This document shows, in pieces, positions 20,218 to 29,667 of a DNA stretch of 64,000 nt; position 1 is the first letter of the stretch; each line of letters starts with the position of its first letter. The notes beneath the pieces are model-generated. The model saw only the letters and a list, made by a program, of their open reading frames with translations. It had not been told where the DNA came from and made no database searches. The translations under genes were made by a program, and so were the position numbers. The stretch comes from Vibrio ulleungensis (GTDB lineage: Bacteria; Pseudomonadota; Gammaproteobacteria; Enterobacterales; Vibrionaceae): the NCBI RefSeq assembly GCF_016900875.1, contig NZ_JAFEUM010000004.1:1-64000 (forward strand), in the 5' to 3' direction.

Positions 20218-21213
20218 TTAATCGAATTTATGTTTCATCAGTAGATATAGGAAATAACCACCGCCAAGGAAGTTGATGATCACGCTAATAGTGGTCGAGA
20301 AGTCAAATAAGTTCTCAACAGCCCACTGCCCTCCAGCTAGCAGCACCACTGACATCGCCGCACAAGCTAATAGCAAAAATCGGTGCTGGAAGCGTGCAAA
20401 TATCTGACGTGTTAACGCGACCACAATAAGTCCAAAAAACAGAACCGGACCAATCAAAGCGGTCGACATTGAGACCATCAAAGTAATAATGAACATCACC
20501 TGCATAGTGAGCTTGTGTGTGTCGACACCTAAGCTTTTTGCGTTTTCTTGCCCTAACCACATTACGTCGAGCTTATTGGCCAGCCTAAAAAGTGCGGCAA
20601 AGCACATCAGCATGGGCACCGTGCACCAATACACCAGCTCAGAATTAATGTTGTTGAAGCTGGCGAACATTGATCCCTGAATATATGTGAATTCGTCAGG
20701 ATCAATGACCATAGTGAAAAATCCAGTCACGCTGCTAAACAAACTGCTTAAAACCACACCAATGAGAAGCAGCGTAAATATGTTGCGCTGCCGTCCTCGA
20801 AAGTAAAAATGGAACAAGGTCATGGCGCACGCAATCATGACTGCTGTCGACAATACAAAATTGATTTTACTGTCAATGACTAACACACTAAAACCACCAA
20901 ACGTCGCGACCAAAATCACTTGAATCATCACGTAGAGCGAATCAAACCCGAGAATTGATGGGGTAAGAATTCGATTAGCGGTAATGGTCTGAAAGACTAA
21001 CGACGATGACGCAATAGCGATGGCTGCCAGCACAATCGCCAATACTTTAGGTATCCGACGCGAGAGAAAAAATTGGTAGTTATCGACAGTGAGTCCTTTG
21101 CCAATAAACAGCGCGCATATCATTAGCGCGATTGCAGTAAAGGCTAAAAGTAACAGGCTATCTCTACTGAAATTTTTCGTTTTTACCGGTCGCGGGAACG
21201 TTAAACTAAGCAT
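20218..21213 (-). CDS. Ferric siderophore ABC importer permease (FecCD family, VctG type)
   Basis: 331-aa polytopic permease of the FecCD/BtuC family. It has nine or ten hydrophobic segments and family motifs RRIPKVLAIVLAAIAIASSS and SILGFDSLYVMIQ. Its start overlaps the first permease gene by 8 bp. It pairs with the VctD-type subunit as a heterodimeric channel. Confidence 0.9.
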   Translation of the reverse strand: MLSLTFPRPVKTKNFSRDSLLLLAFTAIALMICALFIGKGLTVDNYQFFLSRRIPKVLAIVLAAIAIASSSLVFQTITANRILTPSILGFDSLYVMIQVILVATFGGFSVLVIDSKINFVLSTAVMIACAMTLFHFYFRGRQRNIFTLLLIGVVLSSLFSSVTGFFTMVIDPDEFTYIQGSMFASFNNINSELVYWCTVPMLMCFAALFRLANKLDVMWLGQENAKSLGVDTHKLTMQVMFIITLMVSMSTALIGPVLFFGLIVVALTRQIFARFQHRFLLLACAAMSVVLLAGGQWAVENLFDFSTTISVIINFLGGGYFLYLLMKHKFD

Positions 21214-22162
21214 TCGACTTATCTCTCAAAATTAGAGTAATAAACACCGCACCGCCTAAGATGCTAATAATCATCGAAATGGGGACTTCATAAGGGAAAA
21301 TGATCAAACGACCAAGGATGTCGCACAGCAGTACCAGAATGACTCCGGTATAGGCAGTCCATGGAAGGTTGCGGCGCATATTATCACCTAAAAACAGCGA
21401 GACAATATTAGGTACTATTAATCCGAGAAAAGGGATCATACCTACAATCATCACCACCGACGAAGACAATATCGCCACCAGAATGATGCCTATCATGACA
21501 ATGCGTTGGTAATTAAGACCAATGTTTTTAGCAAAGGTCTCACCGACACTAGCCGCACTAAATTTATTGGCGTAGCCATACGCGAGAATGGACACTGGTA
21601 AAGCGATGTATAGAAACTCGTAGTTACCGCGAAGCACCGACGCAAAATTCGCGACTGTCCAAGATCCAAGAGCCTGAACAAGATCGTACTTATAGGCAAT
21701 AAAGGTAGTCATAGCCGAAACAACATTGCCGTACATAATGCCAATCAACGGCACCATCACCGTATTCTTGAACTTTAGTCTTTGTAGAAATCGAACAAAA
21801 ATCACGGTACCAAACACCGAAAAACCAAAAATGGTGAATAGGTGCACCCAACCACTCATGTCCGCAAACAAAATAAGCGCCATCATATAGCCAAACATCG
21901 CCCAGTCGATGGTGCCCGTGGTTGAAGGCGCTGCAAAACGGTTCTGCACGATCTGTTGCATGATCAGTCCTGCAATACTCAGCCCAGCTCCCGCCAATAC
22001 AATGGCGAGCAGTCTTGGTAAGCGGCTCGTAAACAATATGGTTGTCGCGTGGCTTTCACCCGATAGCAGATCGGCAAAGGTAAAATTTGCAACCCCAACT
22101 GAAAGCGATGTCGCGGCTAAAAGTATCAGGACAAAAAAAGCAATTAAATGTGCAGGTTTCAT
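21206..22162 (-). CDS. Ferric siderophore ABC importer permease (FecCD family, VctD type)
   Basis: 318-aa FecCD-family permease. Motifs SRLPRLLAIVLAGAGLSIAGLIMQ near the N-terminus and GMIPFLGLIVPNIVSLFLGDNMR near the C-terminus are family hallmarks. It lies 89 bp after the binding-protein gene, across a stem-loop that may reduce readthrough, and overlaps the next permease gene. Confidence 0.9.
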   Translation of the reverse strand: MKPAHLIAFFVLILLAATSLSVGVANFTFADLLSGESHATTILFTSRLPRLLAIVLAGAGLSIAGLIMQQIVQNRFAAPSTTGTIDWAMFGYMMALILFADMSGWVHLFTIFGFSVFGTVIFVRFLQRLKFKNTVMVPLIGIMYGNVVSAMTTFIAYKYDLVQALGSWTVANFASVLRGNYEFLYIALPVSILAYGYANKFSAASVGETFAKNIGLNYQRIVMIGIILVAILSSSVVMIVGMIPFLGLIVPNIVSLFLGDNMRRNLPWTAYTGVILVLLCDILGRLIIFPYEVPISMIISILGGAVFITLILRDKSNA

Positions 22163-22182
22163 AGTCGTTATAAAGTAGAAAA

Positions 22183-22231
22183 CCTGATGTACTTACTCCA
22201 AAACGTTGGTTTGGGACGTAAGCGCATCAGG
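22183..22231 (-). terminator. Intercistronic stem-loop, possible attenuator
   Basis: On the minus strand CCTGATG (22231-22225) pairs with CATCAGG (22189-22183), with a further inner pairing (GCTTAC with GTAAG), and TTTTC follows. It sits between the siderophore-binding-protein gene and the first permease gene, so it may let the binding protein be made in excess over the membrane subunits. Confidence 0.6.
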
Positions 22232-22251
22232 CTATTTGTATAATAATGCCG

Positions 22252-23181
22252 TTAGCGGATGGCGCGATTTAGATCGTTAATCATTACTTGTGTCGATTGG
22301 TATCCACCGGCAGACAAGTACCACGCAGCACCATCTAGATACACTACGTTGTCATTTTTAGCGGCTGGTGTTGACTCCACCAACTGATTCGCAAACAGCT
22401 CTTTTGCGTTGCCACTTGCATTGCCAATCGCTTTGTCACGATCAAGGATCAAAAGGACGTCCGGTTTTGCATCGGCAATGTACTCGAACGAGATCAAATC
22501 TCCATGTGTATTCGATTCCGCTTCAACATTGACCGAGGTCGACACTTCAAAGCCAGCTTCGTGATACACGAATGAGAAACGGCTAACTGGTGCGAATGAC
22601 GTAATATTGCCACCGTTACTCATCACTGTTAGTGCTTTTTTAGACACTTGAGTGTTAGTGTCATTTAACGCATCAATTTGCTGTTGAATGTCCGCAATCA
22701 GCGCTTCACCCTTAGCTTGCTGGTCGAAAATTTCACTCAAATTGGTCCAGTGCTTTTGCGTCGTTTCCCAATAGTTGGTGCTATCAATACGGTACATATA
22801 AACAGGAGCAATCGCTTTTAGATCGTCGTAGATCTTTGCCATTCGGCCTTCAGCAATGATTAAATCGGGTTTCAGCGTAAATAACGTTTCATAATTCACT
22901 TCTTGCATGCTACCGCTATTGGTATAAGCCTCTGTATCAAACTTTTTAAGGTTTTCAGGTAATAGCGCTTTAGGCATTGCAATAGGATCGACACCCAATG
23001 CGTCAACAAAGTCTAGGCTTCCGTAACCAAGTACGACAACGCGCTGTGGCACCCCATCAATATCGACTGTACCCATACTGTGTTGGTAGGTTTTCGCTAA
23101 AACGGGTGAAGCACTCACTGCAACTAGCGCTGCACTAAGCAGCAGTTTAAGACTATTTTTGCGTAGCATTATCGAATCCAT
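22252..23181 (-). CDS. Siderophore-binding periplasmic protein (VctP/CeuE type)
   Basis: About 305-309 aa periplasmic iron-chelate binding protein. Signal peptide LKLLLSAALVAVSASPVLA, then the family opening MGTVDIDGVPQRVVVLGYGSLDFVDALGV and the second-lobe region KPDVLLILDRDKAIG. It resembles CeuE/VctP proteins that bind ferric catechol siderophores. ATG at 23181 or at 23169 (codon 5); neither has a clear ribosome binding site. First gene of the importer operon, divergent from the LysR gene, with a Fur-like site upstream. Confidence 0.88.
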   Translation of the reverse strand: MDSIMLRKNSLKLLLSAALVAVSASPVLAKTYQHSMGTVDIDGVPQRVVVLGYGSLDFVDALGVDPIAMPKALLPENLKKFDTEAYTNSGSMQEVNYETLFTLKPDLIIAEGRMAKIYDDLKAIAPVYMYRIDSTNYWETTQKHWTNLSEIFDQQAKGEALIADIQQQIDALNDTNTQVSKKALTVMSNGGNITSFAPVSRFSFVYHEAGFEVSTSVNVEAESNTHGDLISFEYIADAKPDVLLILDRDKAIGNASGNAKELFANQLVESTPAAKNDNVVYLDGAAWYLSAGGYQSTQVMINDLNRAIR

Positions 23182-23208
23182 ATGATGAGTTATCTTGATC
23201 TAGATCAA

Positions 23209-23227
23209 AATAAGAATAGTTATTAAT
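23209..23227. promoter_or_regulatory. Possible Fur box
   Basis: AATAAGAATAGTTATTAAT matches 12 of 19 positions of the Fur consensus (GATAATGATAATCATTATC). It lies in the 112-bp divergent gap between the siderophore-binding-protein gene and the LysR gene, where iron repression is expected. Confidence 0.5.
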
Positions 23228-23293
23228 TGCATTTACACTATCATGCAGCCAATATGCGTCAACAGCACTTTTGACATAGTGAATATTCACAAT

Positions 23294-24229
23294 ATGAATT
23301 TAGGTCAAATCGATCTCAATCTTCTGATTGTTCTAAAACAACTGCTTGAAGAAAAGCATGTATCCAACACCGCGCTTGCGCTCGGTATGAGCCAACCAAC
23401 AGTGAGTCGCTCACTGCAAAAACTTCGTGTCGTGTTTAATGATGAACTGCTGGTTAAGTCAACGTACGGCTATGAATTGACACCAAAAGCAGAGTCTATC
23501 AAGCAAGATCTAAATTCCGTACTCACCGGGCTTGAAAAGTTGGTTCATGGTGATGCATTTACCCCAGCCGAAAGTGATAGCACCGTACGCGTTTTTGGTT
23601 TAGTGCCTCAAATAGCACACCTCATGCCTGCTGTAATGAAACATATTCGCCAACAAGCGCCCAATATTGTGGTCGACATTGACTCTATTCCTAAACGCCC
23701 CTTCGAGCCCTTGTTAAACGGTGACGTTCATTTTGTGCTCGCGACGCAAGAGCCAACTGCGTCAGAGCAAAACCTGTATAGAATGCTGGTAACAAGCAGA
23801 GATTATCGACTGTTAATGCGTAAAGACCACCCTCTGGCAAACAAAGAAATTACCGTAGACGATATGCTTAACGCACACTTTGGGCAGATCTCAATACAAG
23901 GAGACAAACGCCTGTCAATTGAGTCGCGCTTTGTCGAGCTCGGGCTGCTTAGTAAAGAGCGTAAGCTAAGCGTTCCCTTGCAGTTATCAAATTTTAACGT
24001 GGCTCCAGACATTGCAGAAACCACAGACATAATCTTCCATCTCCCTACACCTTTTGCGACAAAAGCCAGTCTTCATAGAGACCTGGTATGCAAACGCGTT
24101 CCAGAGCCGTTGCGTCACCCAGAGAGAGATGTTCACCTATACTGGCATAAGCGCTTTCACAATGATCCTATGTGTCGCTGGATACGCGATGTTTTTAAGG
24201 AGGTATATCCACAACAACCTGCTCGTTAA
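23294..24229 (+). CDS. LysR-family transcriptional regulator
   Basis: About 311-aa regulator. N-terminal winged helix-turn-helix (MNLGQIDLNLLIVLKQLLEE, then SNTALALGMSQPTVSRSLQKL) and a C-terminal effector-binding domain. I start at the ATG at 23294 because LysR proteins of this type begin just before the IDLNLL motif; an in-frame ATG at 23243 would add 17 residues without family support. It lies between the siderophore importer operon and the TonB-dependent receptor, so it probably controls one or both, like IrgB beside irgA in V. cholerae. The palindrome GTGAATATTCAC at 23279-23290 may be an operator. Confidence 0.85.
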   Translation: MNLGQIDLNLLIVLKQLLEEKHVSNTALALGMSQPTVSRSLQKLRVVFNDELLVKSTYGYELTPKAESIKQDLNSVLTGLEKLVHGDAFTPAESDSTVRVFGLVPQIAHLMPAVMKHIRQQAPNIVVDIDSIPKRPFEPLLNGDVHFVLATQEPTASEQNLYRMLVTSRDYRLLMRKDHPLANKEITVDDMLNAHFGQISIQGDKRLSIESRFVELGLLSKERKLSVPLQLSNFNVAPDIAETTDIIFHLPTPFATKASLHRDLVCKRVPEPLRHPERDVHLYWHKRFHNDPMCRWIRDVFKEVYPQQPAR

Positions 24230-24329
24230 CTCACAGGAACAACCACCCACATTCCATTACATAAATACACATTCGGTAACTTATTCACTATTTGAATAGT
24301 AATGATGCCAAATGAGAATGAAACTCGGC

Positions 24330-24374
24330 TTGAACTATCCAGTCGTTAGCTATTTAATGAAAACCATTCTCATT
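24330..24374 (+). promoter_or_regulatory. Receptor promoter overlapped by Fur-like site
   Basis: TTGAAC (24330-24335), a 17-bp spacer and TTTAAT (24353-24358) form a good sigma70 promoter. A Fur-like dyad (AATGA...TCATT, 24356-24374) overlaps the -10 and start point. RNA would begin near 24365, so the receptor must be translated from the ATG at 24399 and not from in-frame ATGs further upstream. Confidence 0.65.
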
Positions 24375-24398
24375 AACATTCACATTAAGAATACCGAT

Positions 24399-26426
24399 AT
24401 GCTAGGGACTCCCACCTTCACTCGTAAACCGCTCGTTACCGCTGTTGGCGTAATTTGCTCATCTGCGATCTTTCACGTTCAAGCAGATTCCGCTCACATG
24501 GACACTGATGAGCAAATGGTTGTCACCGCGACTCGTACTGAACTAACACTCAAAGAAGCCCCAGCTTCAATGTCTGTTATCACTGCGGAAGAGATCGAAA
24601 ACAGCCCAGGCATTACCGTAGCGGATATCGTGGCTCAAGCCACCAGTGTCGAATCTAATTTAGACAGTACACGCGCAGGTCGCCAGACGATCTCGATCCG
24701 TGGTATGGATTCGGATTACACCCTTGTTATGGTGAATGGTCGCCGTCTTAGTTCGGCAAGTGCCATCATTCGCGGCAATGATTTTGACCTCAATACTATC
24801 CCAGCAGACTCTATAGAGCGCGTTGAGATCATTCGCGGCCCAATGTCGGCGTTGTATGGCTCGGATGGCATGGGTGGTACGATAAATATCATAACCAAAG
24901 CGCCAACTAATGAGTGGCGTTCATCCCTAAGCACAGACATTGCCACACCTAACGACGGCAATGGTGGTCAACAACACTCCGTAGGTCTTACTACCTCTGG
25001 AGCTCTGATTGAAGATGAACTGTTTGCGCGCTTTTCTGTTAACCAAACCAGTCGCGATGCATGGCAGCCCTACACCGGTGAGCACCCAAATGGTCATGAA
25101 CGAGACGATGTTACTGCCCTTGAAGGTCGTGACTCGATCAGCCTTTTTGGTACTCTAAGTTGGCAAGCCGCTGAAAACCAAACTCTGGATCTTGACCTTG
25201 GTTACAGTGATGACCAACGTGACAGTGCAGCAGAGTTTGCCACAGGCGTAAACTACTCAAACTCTAGAGTTAAGCGAAACAGTCAAGCTGTTACTCACAG
25301 TGGGTTCTGGGCATGGGGTGATACGCAAGTGCGCTATTCACGTGAAAACGTCGTCGATAAAAACGCCGCAGATCTTGGTAGCTCTTCTCGTGACATCGAA
25401 GAGTTAACCCAAATTTTTGAAGCTTCTGCCACCACATATCTAGGCGACAATCATACATTAACCTTTGGCATCGACTATCAACACAGTGAGTTAGAGAACT
25501 ATGAAAACTTGGTGAGCGGCACCTCGTCTGCTTATCAAGGAGCCATTTTTGTTCAAGACCAGTGGGTAATGACCGATAAGCTTACTGCAACACTTGGCGG
25601 CCGATTGGATAAGCACGAACAGTATGGTGAGGAGTTCAGCCCAAGGGTATATTTAGTCCACCAAACCACTAATGATCTGGCGATCAAAGGCGGTGTTGGT
25701 AAAGCGTTTAAAGCGCCAACACTTACCCAAAACCAACCAGACTACGTTGTGGCAAGTTGTAAAGGTGGTTGTGACCTCGTAGGCAACCCTGACCTGAAAC
25801 CTGAAACAAGTTGGAACTATGAATTAGCCGCGCTCTATTCTCAACCTCGTTGGAATATCGAAGGCGCTCTGTTCCGTAACGAAGTTCAAGATCTGATTGA
25901 ACGCAGCGATGGTTACTGCCCTATGGGTGGTGACTGGAACGAAAGCGCTCGCCAGTGTGAAGACTCTAGTGGTAATCCCACCGGTGGCCATGGTGAGAAA
26001 ACCTACATAAACGTTTCGGAAGCGATTATTCAAGGTGTAGAGCTTGCGGGTAAATTCCAAATTTCTCAGCAATGGGACCTGTCAGGTAACTATACCTACC
26101 TAGATACTGAAGACAAATCCACTGGCGAAGAGTTGCTTGAGCGCTATAAGCATTCTGGCCTCATGAAGCTAAATTGGAATCCAACCTACGACTTGAACAC
26201 CTTTGTCAGTGCCCGATACCGTGGCGAGCGTAAGATCGATAGTGATATCACGCAAGACCCATACACCACGTTAGACATCGGCACCGTGTATTACGTCAGT
26301 GACGATGTACGTATTCGCGCTGGGATCACCAACGTCACCGACGAATCCGTTTCATCAGAGCTTGAATACCTTGGCTACGTTGAAGCGCCTCGTACTTACT
26401 ATGTTGGTATGACTGCGGACTTCTAA
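24399..26426 (+). CDS. TonB-dependent catechol-siderophore receptor (VctA/IrgA/CirA type)
   Basis: 675-aa outer-membrane receptor. Signal peptide TRKPLVTAVGVICSSAIFHVQA, TonB box in the region DEQMVVTATRTE, plug domain (PASMSVITAEEIEN ... SIRGMDSDYTLVMVNGRRL ... IERVEIIRGPMSALYGSDGMGGTINIIT) and a beta-barrel ending in an aromatic-polar pattern with terminal Phe (YYVGMTADF). Two cysteine pairs in the barrel (CKGGCD; CPMGGDW...CED) may form disulfides in loops. Catechol substrate is inferred from the neighbouring CeuE-type importer. Longer starts (ATG 24312) are rejected because they precede the likely transcription start. Confidence 0.9.
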   Translation: MLGTPTFTRKPLVTAVGVICSSAIFHVQADSAHMDTDEQMVVTATRTELTLKEAPASMSVITAEEIENSPGITVADIVAQATSVESNLDSTRAGRQTISIRGMDSDYTLVMVNGRRLSSASAIIRGNDFDLNTIPADSIERVEIIRGPMSALYGSDGMGGTINIITKAPTNEWRSSLSTDIATPNDGNGGQQHSVGLTTSGALIEDELFARFSVNQTSRDAWQPYTGEHPNGHERDDVTALEGRDSISLFGTLSWQAAENQTLDLDLGYSDDQRDSAAEFATGVNYSNSRVKRNSQAVTHSGFWAWGDTQVRYSRENVVDKNAADLGSSSRDIEELTQIFEASATTYLGDNHTLTFGIDYQHSELENYENLVSGTSSAYQGAIFVQDQWVMTDKLTATLGGRLDKHEQYGEEFSPRVYLVHQTTNDLAIKGGVGKAFKAPTLTQNQPDYVVASCKGGCDLVGNPDLKPETSWNYELAALYSQPRWNIEGALFRNEVQDLIERSDGYCPMGGDWNESARQCEDSSGNPTGGHGEKTYINVSEAIIQGVELAGKFQISQQWDLSGNYTYLDTEDKSTGEELLERYKHSGLMKLNWNPTYDLNTFVSARYRGERKIDSDITQDPYTTLDIGTVYYVSDDVRIRAGITNVTDESVSSELEYLGYVEAPRTYYVGMTADF

Positions 26427-26443
26427 ACGCAAGAATTCTTATC

Positions 26444-26473
26444 GCCCACTCAATGACCATTGTGTGGGCTTTT
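26444..26473 (+). terminator. Rho-independent terminator after the receptor gene
   Basis: GCCCAC (26444-26449) pairs with GTGGGC (26464-26469), with an inner CAATG/CATTG helix across one mismatch, followed by TTTT. It separates the receptor gene from the TonB operon, which therefore probably has its own promoter. Confidence 0.85.
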
Positions 26474-26521
26474 ATCGTTTAACTCTGGGGTAATAACAAC
26501 CCCAAAACAAGACAGAGACTT

Positions 26522-27325
26522 ATGTTTAAGACGCCTTTATCAGTGAACTTACGGATTGCGTTGAGCTTATTAATTACATTTCCTACAGCCAGCAGCGCTT
26601 CGGATCTCGATGAAGCTAAAAACGTACTGAGCAAAACCAATACCGCAGCGGCGACCAGCCAGCAACGTATTGATACTAGCGCTCAGCAATCGATTCAACT
26701 CAGCGCTGAGATTGAGCAGCTTCAACAAGAAGTCGATAACTTGCAGGTTTATCAAGGTCACTTAAACGCGTTGGTGGAAAGTCAGACTCTCGAGATGGCA
26801 AGCCTTGAAGGACAATTAGACCAAATTAATGCCACTCGACAAGGCGTTGTTCCTTTAATGTATAAAATGATTGAAGCTCTCAAGCTGCACGTTGAGCAAG
26901 ATATTCCACTTAACCCCACTGCGCGTCAACAGCGTATTGCCAGACTGGACGACATGATGCCACGCGCCGACATCAGTGACGCAGAAAAGTATCGCCGTAT
27001 ATTAGAAGCGTACCAAATCGAGCTTGAGTATGGCGTAAAATTAGGCCTCTATCAGGGACAAATCCTCGCGGGCGATCAGCACCTTGAAGTCGATGTTTTA
27101 CACCTTGGACGCCTTTCTTTAGTCGCACGAAGTCTAAATGGGCAAAACTACTGGTCATGGGATACCAATAACAAAGAGTGGCAACCTCTCGATCTCTCGA
27201 TGAAAACTGAGATCGACAAGGCATACAGCATTGCGTCGCAGCAAATAGCGCCGAGCATGATTACTCTTCCATTGTCCCTGGTGTCGAACTCCAAGATAGT
27301 ATCAAATACAGAGCAGGGCCAATAA
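26522..27325 (+). CDS. DUF3450 family periplasmic protein of the TonB2-type system
   Basis: 267-aa exported protein with signal peptide (LRIALSLLITFPTASSAS), a long coiled coil (residues about 30-110: RIDTSAQQSIQLSAEIEQLQQEVDNLQ) and a C-terminal globular part (YWSWDTNNKEWQPL). It matches the DUF3450 protein that opens the Vibrio TonB2 cluster. Role in energy transfer is not well defined. First gene of six that are joined by 1-2 bp gaps or overlaps. Confidence 0.88.
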   Translation: MFKTPLSVNLRIALSLLITFPTASSASDLDEAKNVLSKTNTAAATSQQRIDTSAQQSIQLSAEIEQLQQEVDNLQVYQGHLNALVESQTLEMASLEGQLDQINATRQGVVPLMYKMIEALKLHVEQDIPLNPTARQQRIARLDDMMPRADISDAEKYRRILEAYQIELEYGVKLGLYQGQILAGDQHLEVDVLHLGRLSLVARSLNGQNYWSWDTNNKEWQPLDLSMKTEIDKAYSIASQQIAPSMITLPLSLVSNSKIVSNTEQGQ

Positions 27326-27326
27326 C

Positions 27327-28706
27327 ATGAACTATTTCCCATACCCGCATGCCCTATTAGCGTTGATGTTAACCTTTTCACACTCAATTGCTGCCCAAAC
27401 AGCACTCACTGAAAAAGCGCTGCATGAAAACCAAACTCAACACAGCCACAACTTAGCTCGTGAATCCGGCTTTACTCAAACAGAAGACGAACTAAAAGCT
27501 TTAAAAGCGTCACTGGCTCAGCAGCGTGACGAACTGAAACAACACAACGATTCTTTGGCTAGCACCTTTAGTCGCAATGAAGATGCGCTCGCTCGTTTAG
27601 AAGAAAAATTACGCCTCGAAACTGGCAGCTTAGGTGAAGTATTTGGCGTAGTTCGACAAAATGCTAAAGAACTTCAAGGCGAACTAGAAAACTCAGTGAC
27701 CTCAGCGGGAGCGCAGTCATATAACCAGACAATAGCAGACATCACAGCTGCTACTGCTCTACCTTCAATGGCTCAGCTAACGACTTTATGGCATGCATTA
27801 GACGAGCAAATCAAAGCCTCAGGTCAAATATCTCCTACTACGGTATCCTTCATTAATGGTGCTGGAGAAACTCAACACCTTGAGGCAATTCGACTCGGTT
27901 CATTCGGACTTGTCTCTGAACACGGTTACCTGAGCTGGAATACGCAGAAACAAGAAGCCCGAGCATACCTAAAACAGCCGGACCTAGGCCCTACCTACTC
28001 GACTCTGACCCCACTACTTAATGGTCAAATTCTACCAACCGTTGTTGATCCATCTCGCGGCGTGATGCTAGAACAACTGGCACAAACGCCAAGTCTTAGC
28101 GATCGTATGAAGGCTGGTGGAGTTGTCGGTAAAATCATTTTGAGTTTGTTGACTATCGGCCTATTGATCGCCCTAGTTCGCGGTGTCACTTTGCTTGTTA
28201 CAGGCCACAAGATTCGCTCACAGTTAAAACAGCCTTCAAAGCCTGGTAATAATCCACTAGGTCGTATTCTCGCAGTTTATGACCCAACAAAAACGCGCAG
28301 TGTTGAAGCGTTAGAGCTTCGTTTATTGGAAACGGTTGTCGACGAGCAAGCGAGCTTAGAGCGCGGCTTGTCAATGCTTAAACTGCTCGCGGCTTTGGCC
28401 CCAATGCTTGGTTTGCTCGGTACAGTGACCGGCATGATTGAAACATTCCAAGTGATTACCCAATTTGGCAACGGCGATCCAAAAGTGATGGCTGGCGGTA
28501 TCTCTATGGCTCTAGTGACCACGGTATTGGGCCTAATCGCCGCTATGCCATTGCTGCTTGCGCACAATATTTTAAGTTCACAAGCCGAACACATTCGCAC
28601 TATTTTAGAGAAACAAGGCATTGCATTGGTTGCACAGCAAGCAGAAAAAGACACGATCGCGCACAACCAACACAATAATGCTTTGCCTACTGAGCAGGCA
28701 GCTTAA
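27327..28706 (+). CDS. ttpC: TtpC-like MotA/TolQ/ExbB-family protein
   Basis: 459-aa protein with a signal peptide, a periplasmic coiled-coil region (DELKALKASLAQQRDELKQHND), and three membrane helices with a C-terminal MotA/TolQ/ExbB domain (LLAALAPMLGLLGTVTGMIETFQ ... GGISMALVTTVLGLIAAMPLLL). This extended ExbB-like protein is the hallmark of Vibrio TonB2/TonB3 systems, in which TtpC is needed for siderophore uptake. Its stop overlaps the next start by one base. Confidence 0.9.
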   Translation: MNYFPYPHALLALMLTFSHSIAAQTALTEKALHENQTQHSHNLARESGFTQTEDELKALKASLAQQRDELKQHNDSLASTFSRNEDALARLEEKLRLETGSLGEVFGVVRQNAKELQGELENSVTSAGAQSYNQTIADITAATALPSMAQLTTLWHALDEQIKASGQISPTTVSFINGAGETQHLEAIRLGSFGLVSEHGYLSWNTQKQEARAYLKQPDLGPTYSTLTPLLNGQILPTVVDPSRGVMLEQLAQTPSLSDRMKAGGVVGKIILSLLTIGLLIALVRGVTLLVTGHKIRSQLKQPSKPGNNPLGRILAVYDPTKTRSVEALELRLLETVVDEQASLERGLSMLKLLAALAPMLGLLGTVTGMIETFQVITQFGNGDPKVMAGGISMALVTTVLGLIAAMPLLLAHNILSSQAEHIRTILEKQGIALVAQQAEKDTIAHNQHNNALPTEQAA

Positions 28707-29263
28707 TGAGCGATTTGCTAGCACTGCTGCCCAGTAGCCTACTCAATAGTGAAGGACTGGTTGCCTTACAAAGTTTTATGCAGCAAGGCGGCCAAGTTCT
28801 CTGGTGGTTGGCGGCGGTCGTGGCGATCATTTGGCTACTCATCATTGAGCGCGTGATCTTCTTGTTAGTGCAATTTCCTAAGTTGCGAAGTCGCTGGACA
28901 AACATCTGGCTAGCTCGAACTGATCACTATTCATGGTACGCCCTAGCAATTCGAGATGGGTGGCTCAGTGAAGCAAGGCGCAAACTCACCCAAAACGTTA
29001 ATTTAATTAAAGTACTGGTGGCGATATGCCCAATGCTTGGATTGCTCGGCACAGTAACAGGCATGATCTCGGTGTTTGACATTATGGCTAATCAAGGCAG
29101 CAGCAATCCCCAGCTAATGGCATCAGGGATTTCGCTCGCTACCCTTCCCACTATGGCTGGAATGGTCGCGGCACTTAGCGGCATGTTTTTCCACGCGCGT
29201 TTAGTAAAGGCATGTCATGGTAAAGAAATTGAACTCGAAAAACTGTTAAGGAGTCACCAATGA
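28706..29263 (+). CDS. exbB: ExbB proton-channel subunit (TonB2-type)
   Basis: 185-aa inner-membrane protein with three helices and the conserved MotA/TolQ/ExbB core VAICPMLGLLGTVTGMISVFD followed by ASGISLATLPTMAGMVAALSGMFF. With ExbD it turns the proton gradient into movement of TonB. Overlaps its neighbours by 1 and 4 bp. Confidence 0.92.
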   Translation: MSDLLALLPSSLLNSEGLVALQSFMQQGGQVLWWLAAVVAIIWLLIIERVIFLLVQFPKLRSRWTNIWLARTDHYSWYALAIRDGWLSEARRKLTQNVNLIKVLVAICPMLGLLGTVTGMISVFDIMANQGSSNPQLMASGISLATLPTMAGMVAALSGMFFHARLVKACHGKEIELEKLLRSHQ

Positions 29264-29667
29264 GACTAGGTCGGCGTCATCACAAAACGGAAGAAGCGCA
29301 AGTCGATTTAACATCGATGTTAGACATCGTGTTCATTATGTTGATTTTTTTCATTGTCACGAGCTCTTTTGTGCGTGAGTCAGGGGTAGAGGTAAATCGC
29401 CCGCAGGCTTCTAACGCTGTAAGTCAAAAAGAGGCGGGGATATTCATCGCCATCACCTCTTCTAATGATATTTACATCGACAAGCGCATGGTTGATGTGG
29501 AACGCGTTCAAGCCACGTTGGAACATCTTTTATTGGATAATCCAGAAGCGTCACTGGTTATCCAAGCTGATGAGCACTCGTACAACGGTACTGTGGTAAA
29601 CGTTATGGATGCTGCAAAAGGTGCAGGCGTTCAACATATCGCTTTGGCTGCGGAGAAAACACGGTGA
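29260..29667 (+). CDS. exbD: ExbD proton-channel subunit (TonB2-type)
   Basis: 135-aa protein with one N-terminal membrane helix that carries the key proton-binding aspartate in VDLTSMLDIVFIMLIFFIVTS, then a periplasmic domain (LVIQADEHSYNGTVVNVMDAAKGAG). Full family length. Overlaps exbB and tonB by 4 bp each. Confidence 0.93.
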   Translation: MRLGRRHHKTEEAQVDLTSMLDIVFIMLIFFIVTSSFVRESGVEVNRPQASNAVSQKEAGIFIAITSSNDIYIDKRMVDVERVQATLEHLLLDNPEASLVIQADEHSYNGTVVNVMDAAKGAGVQHIALAAEKTR

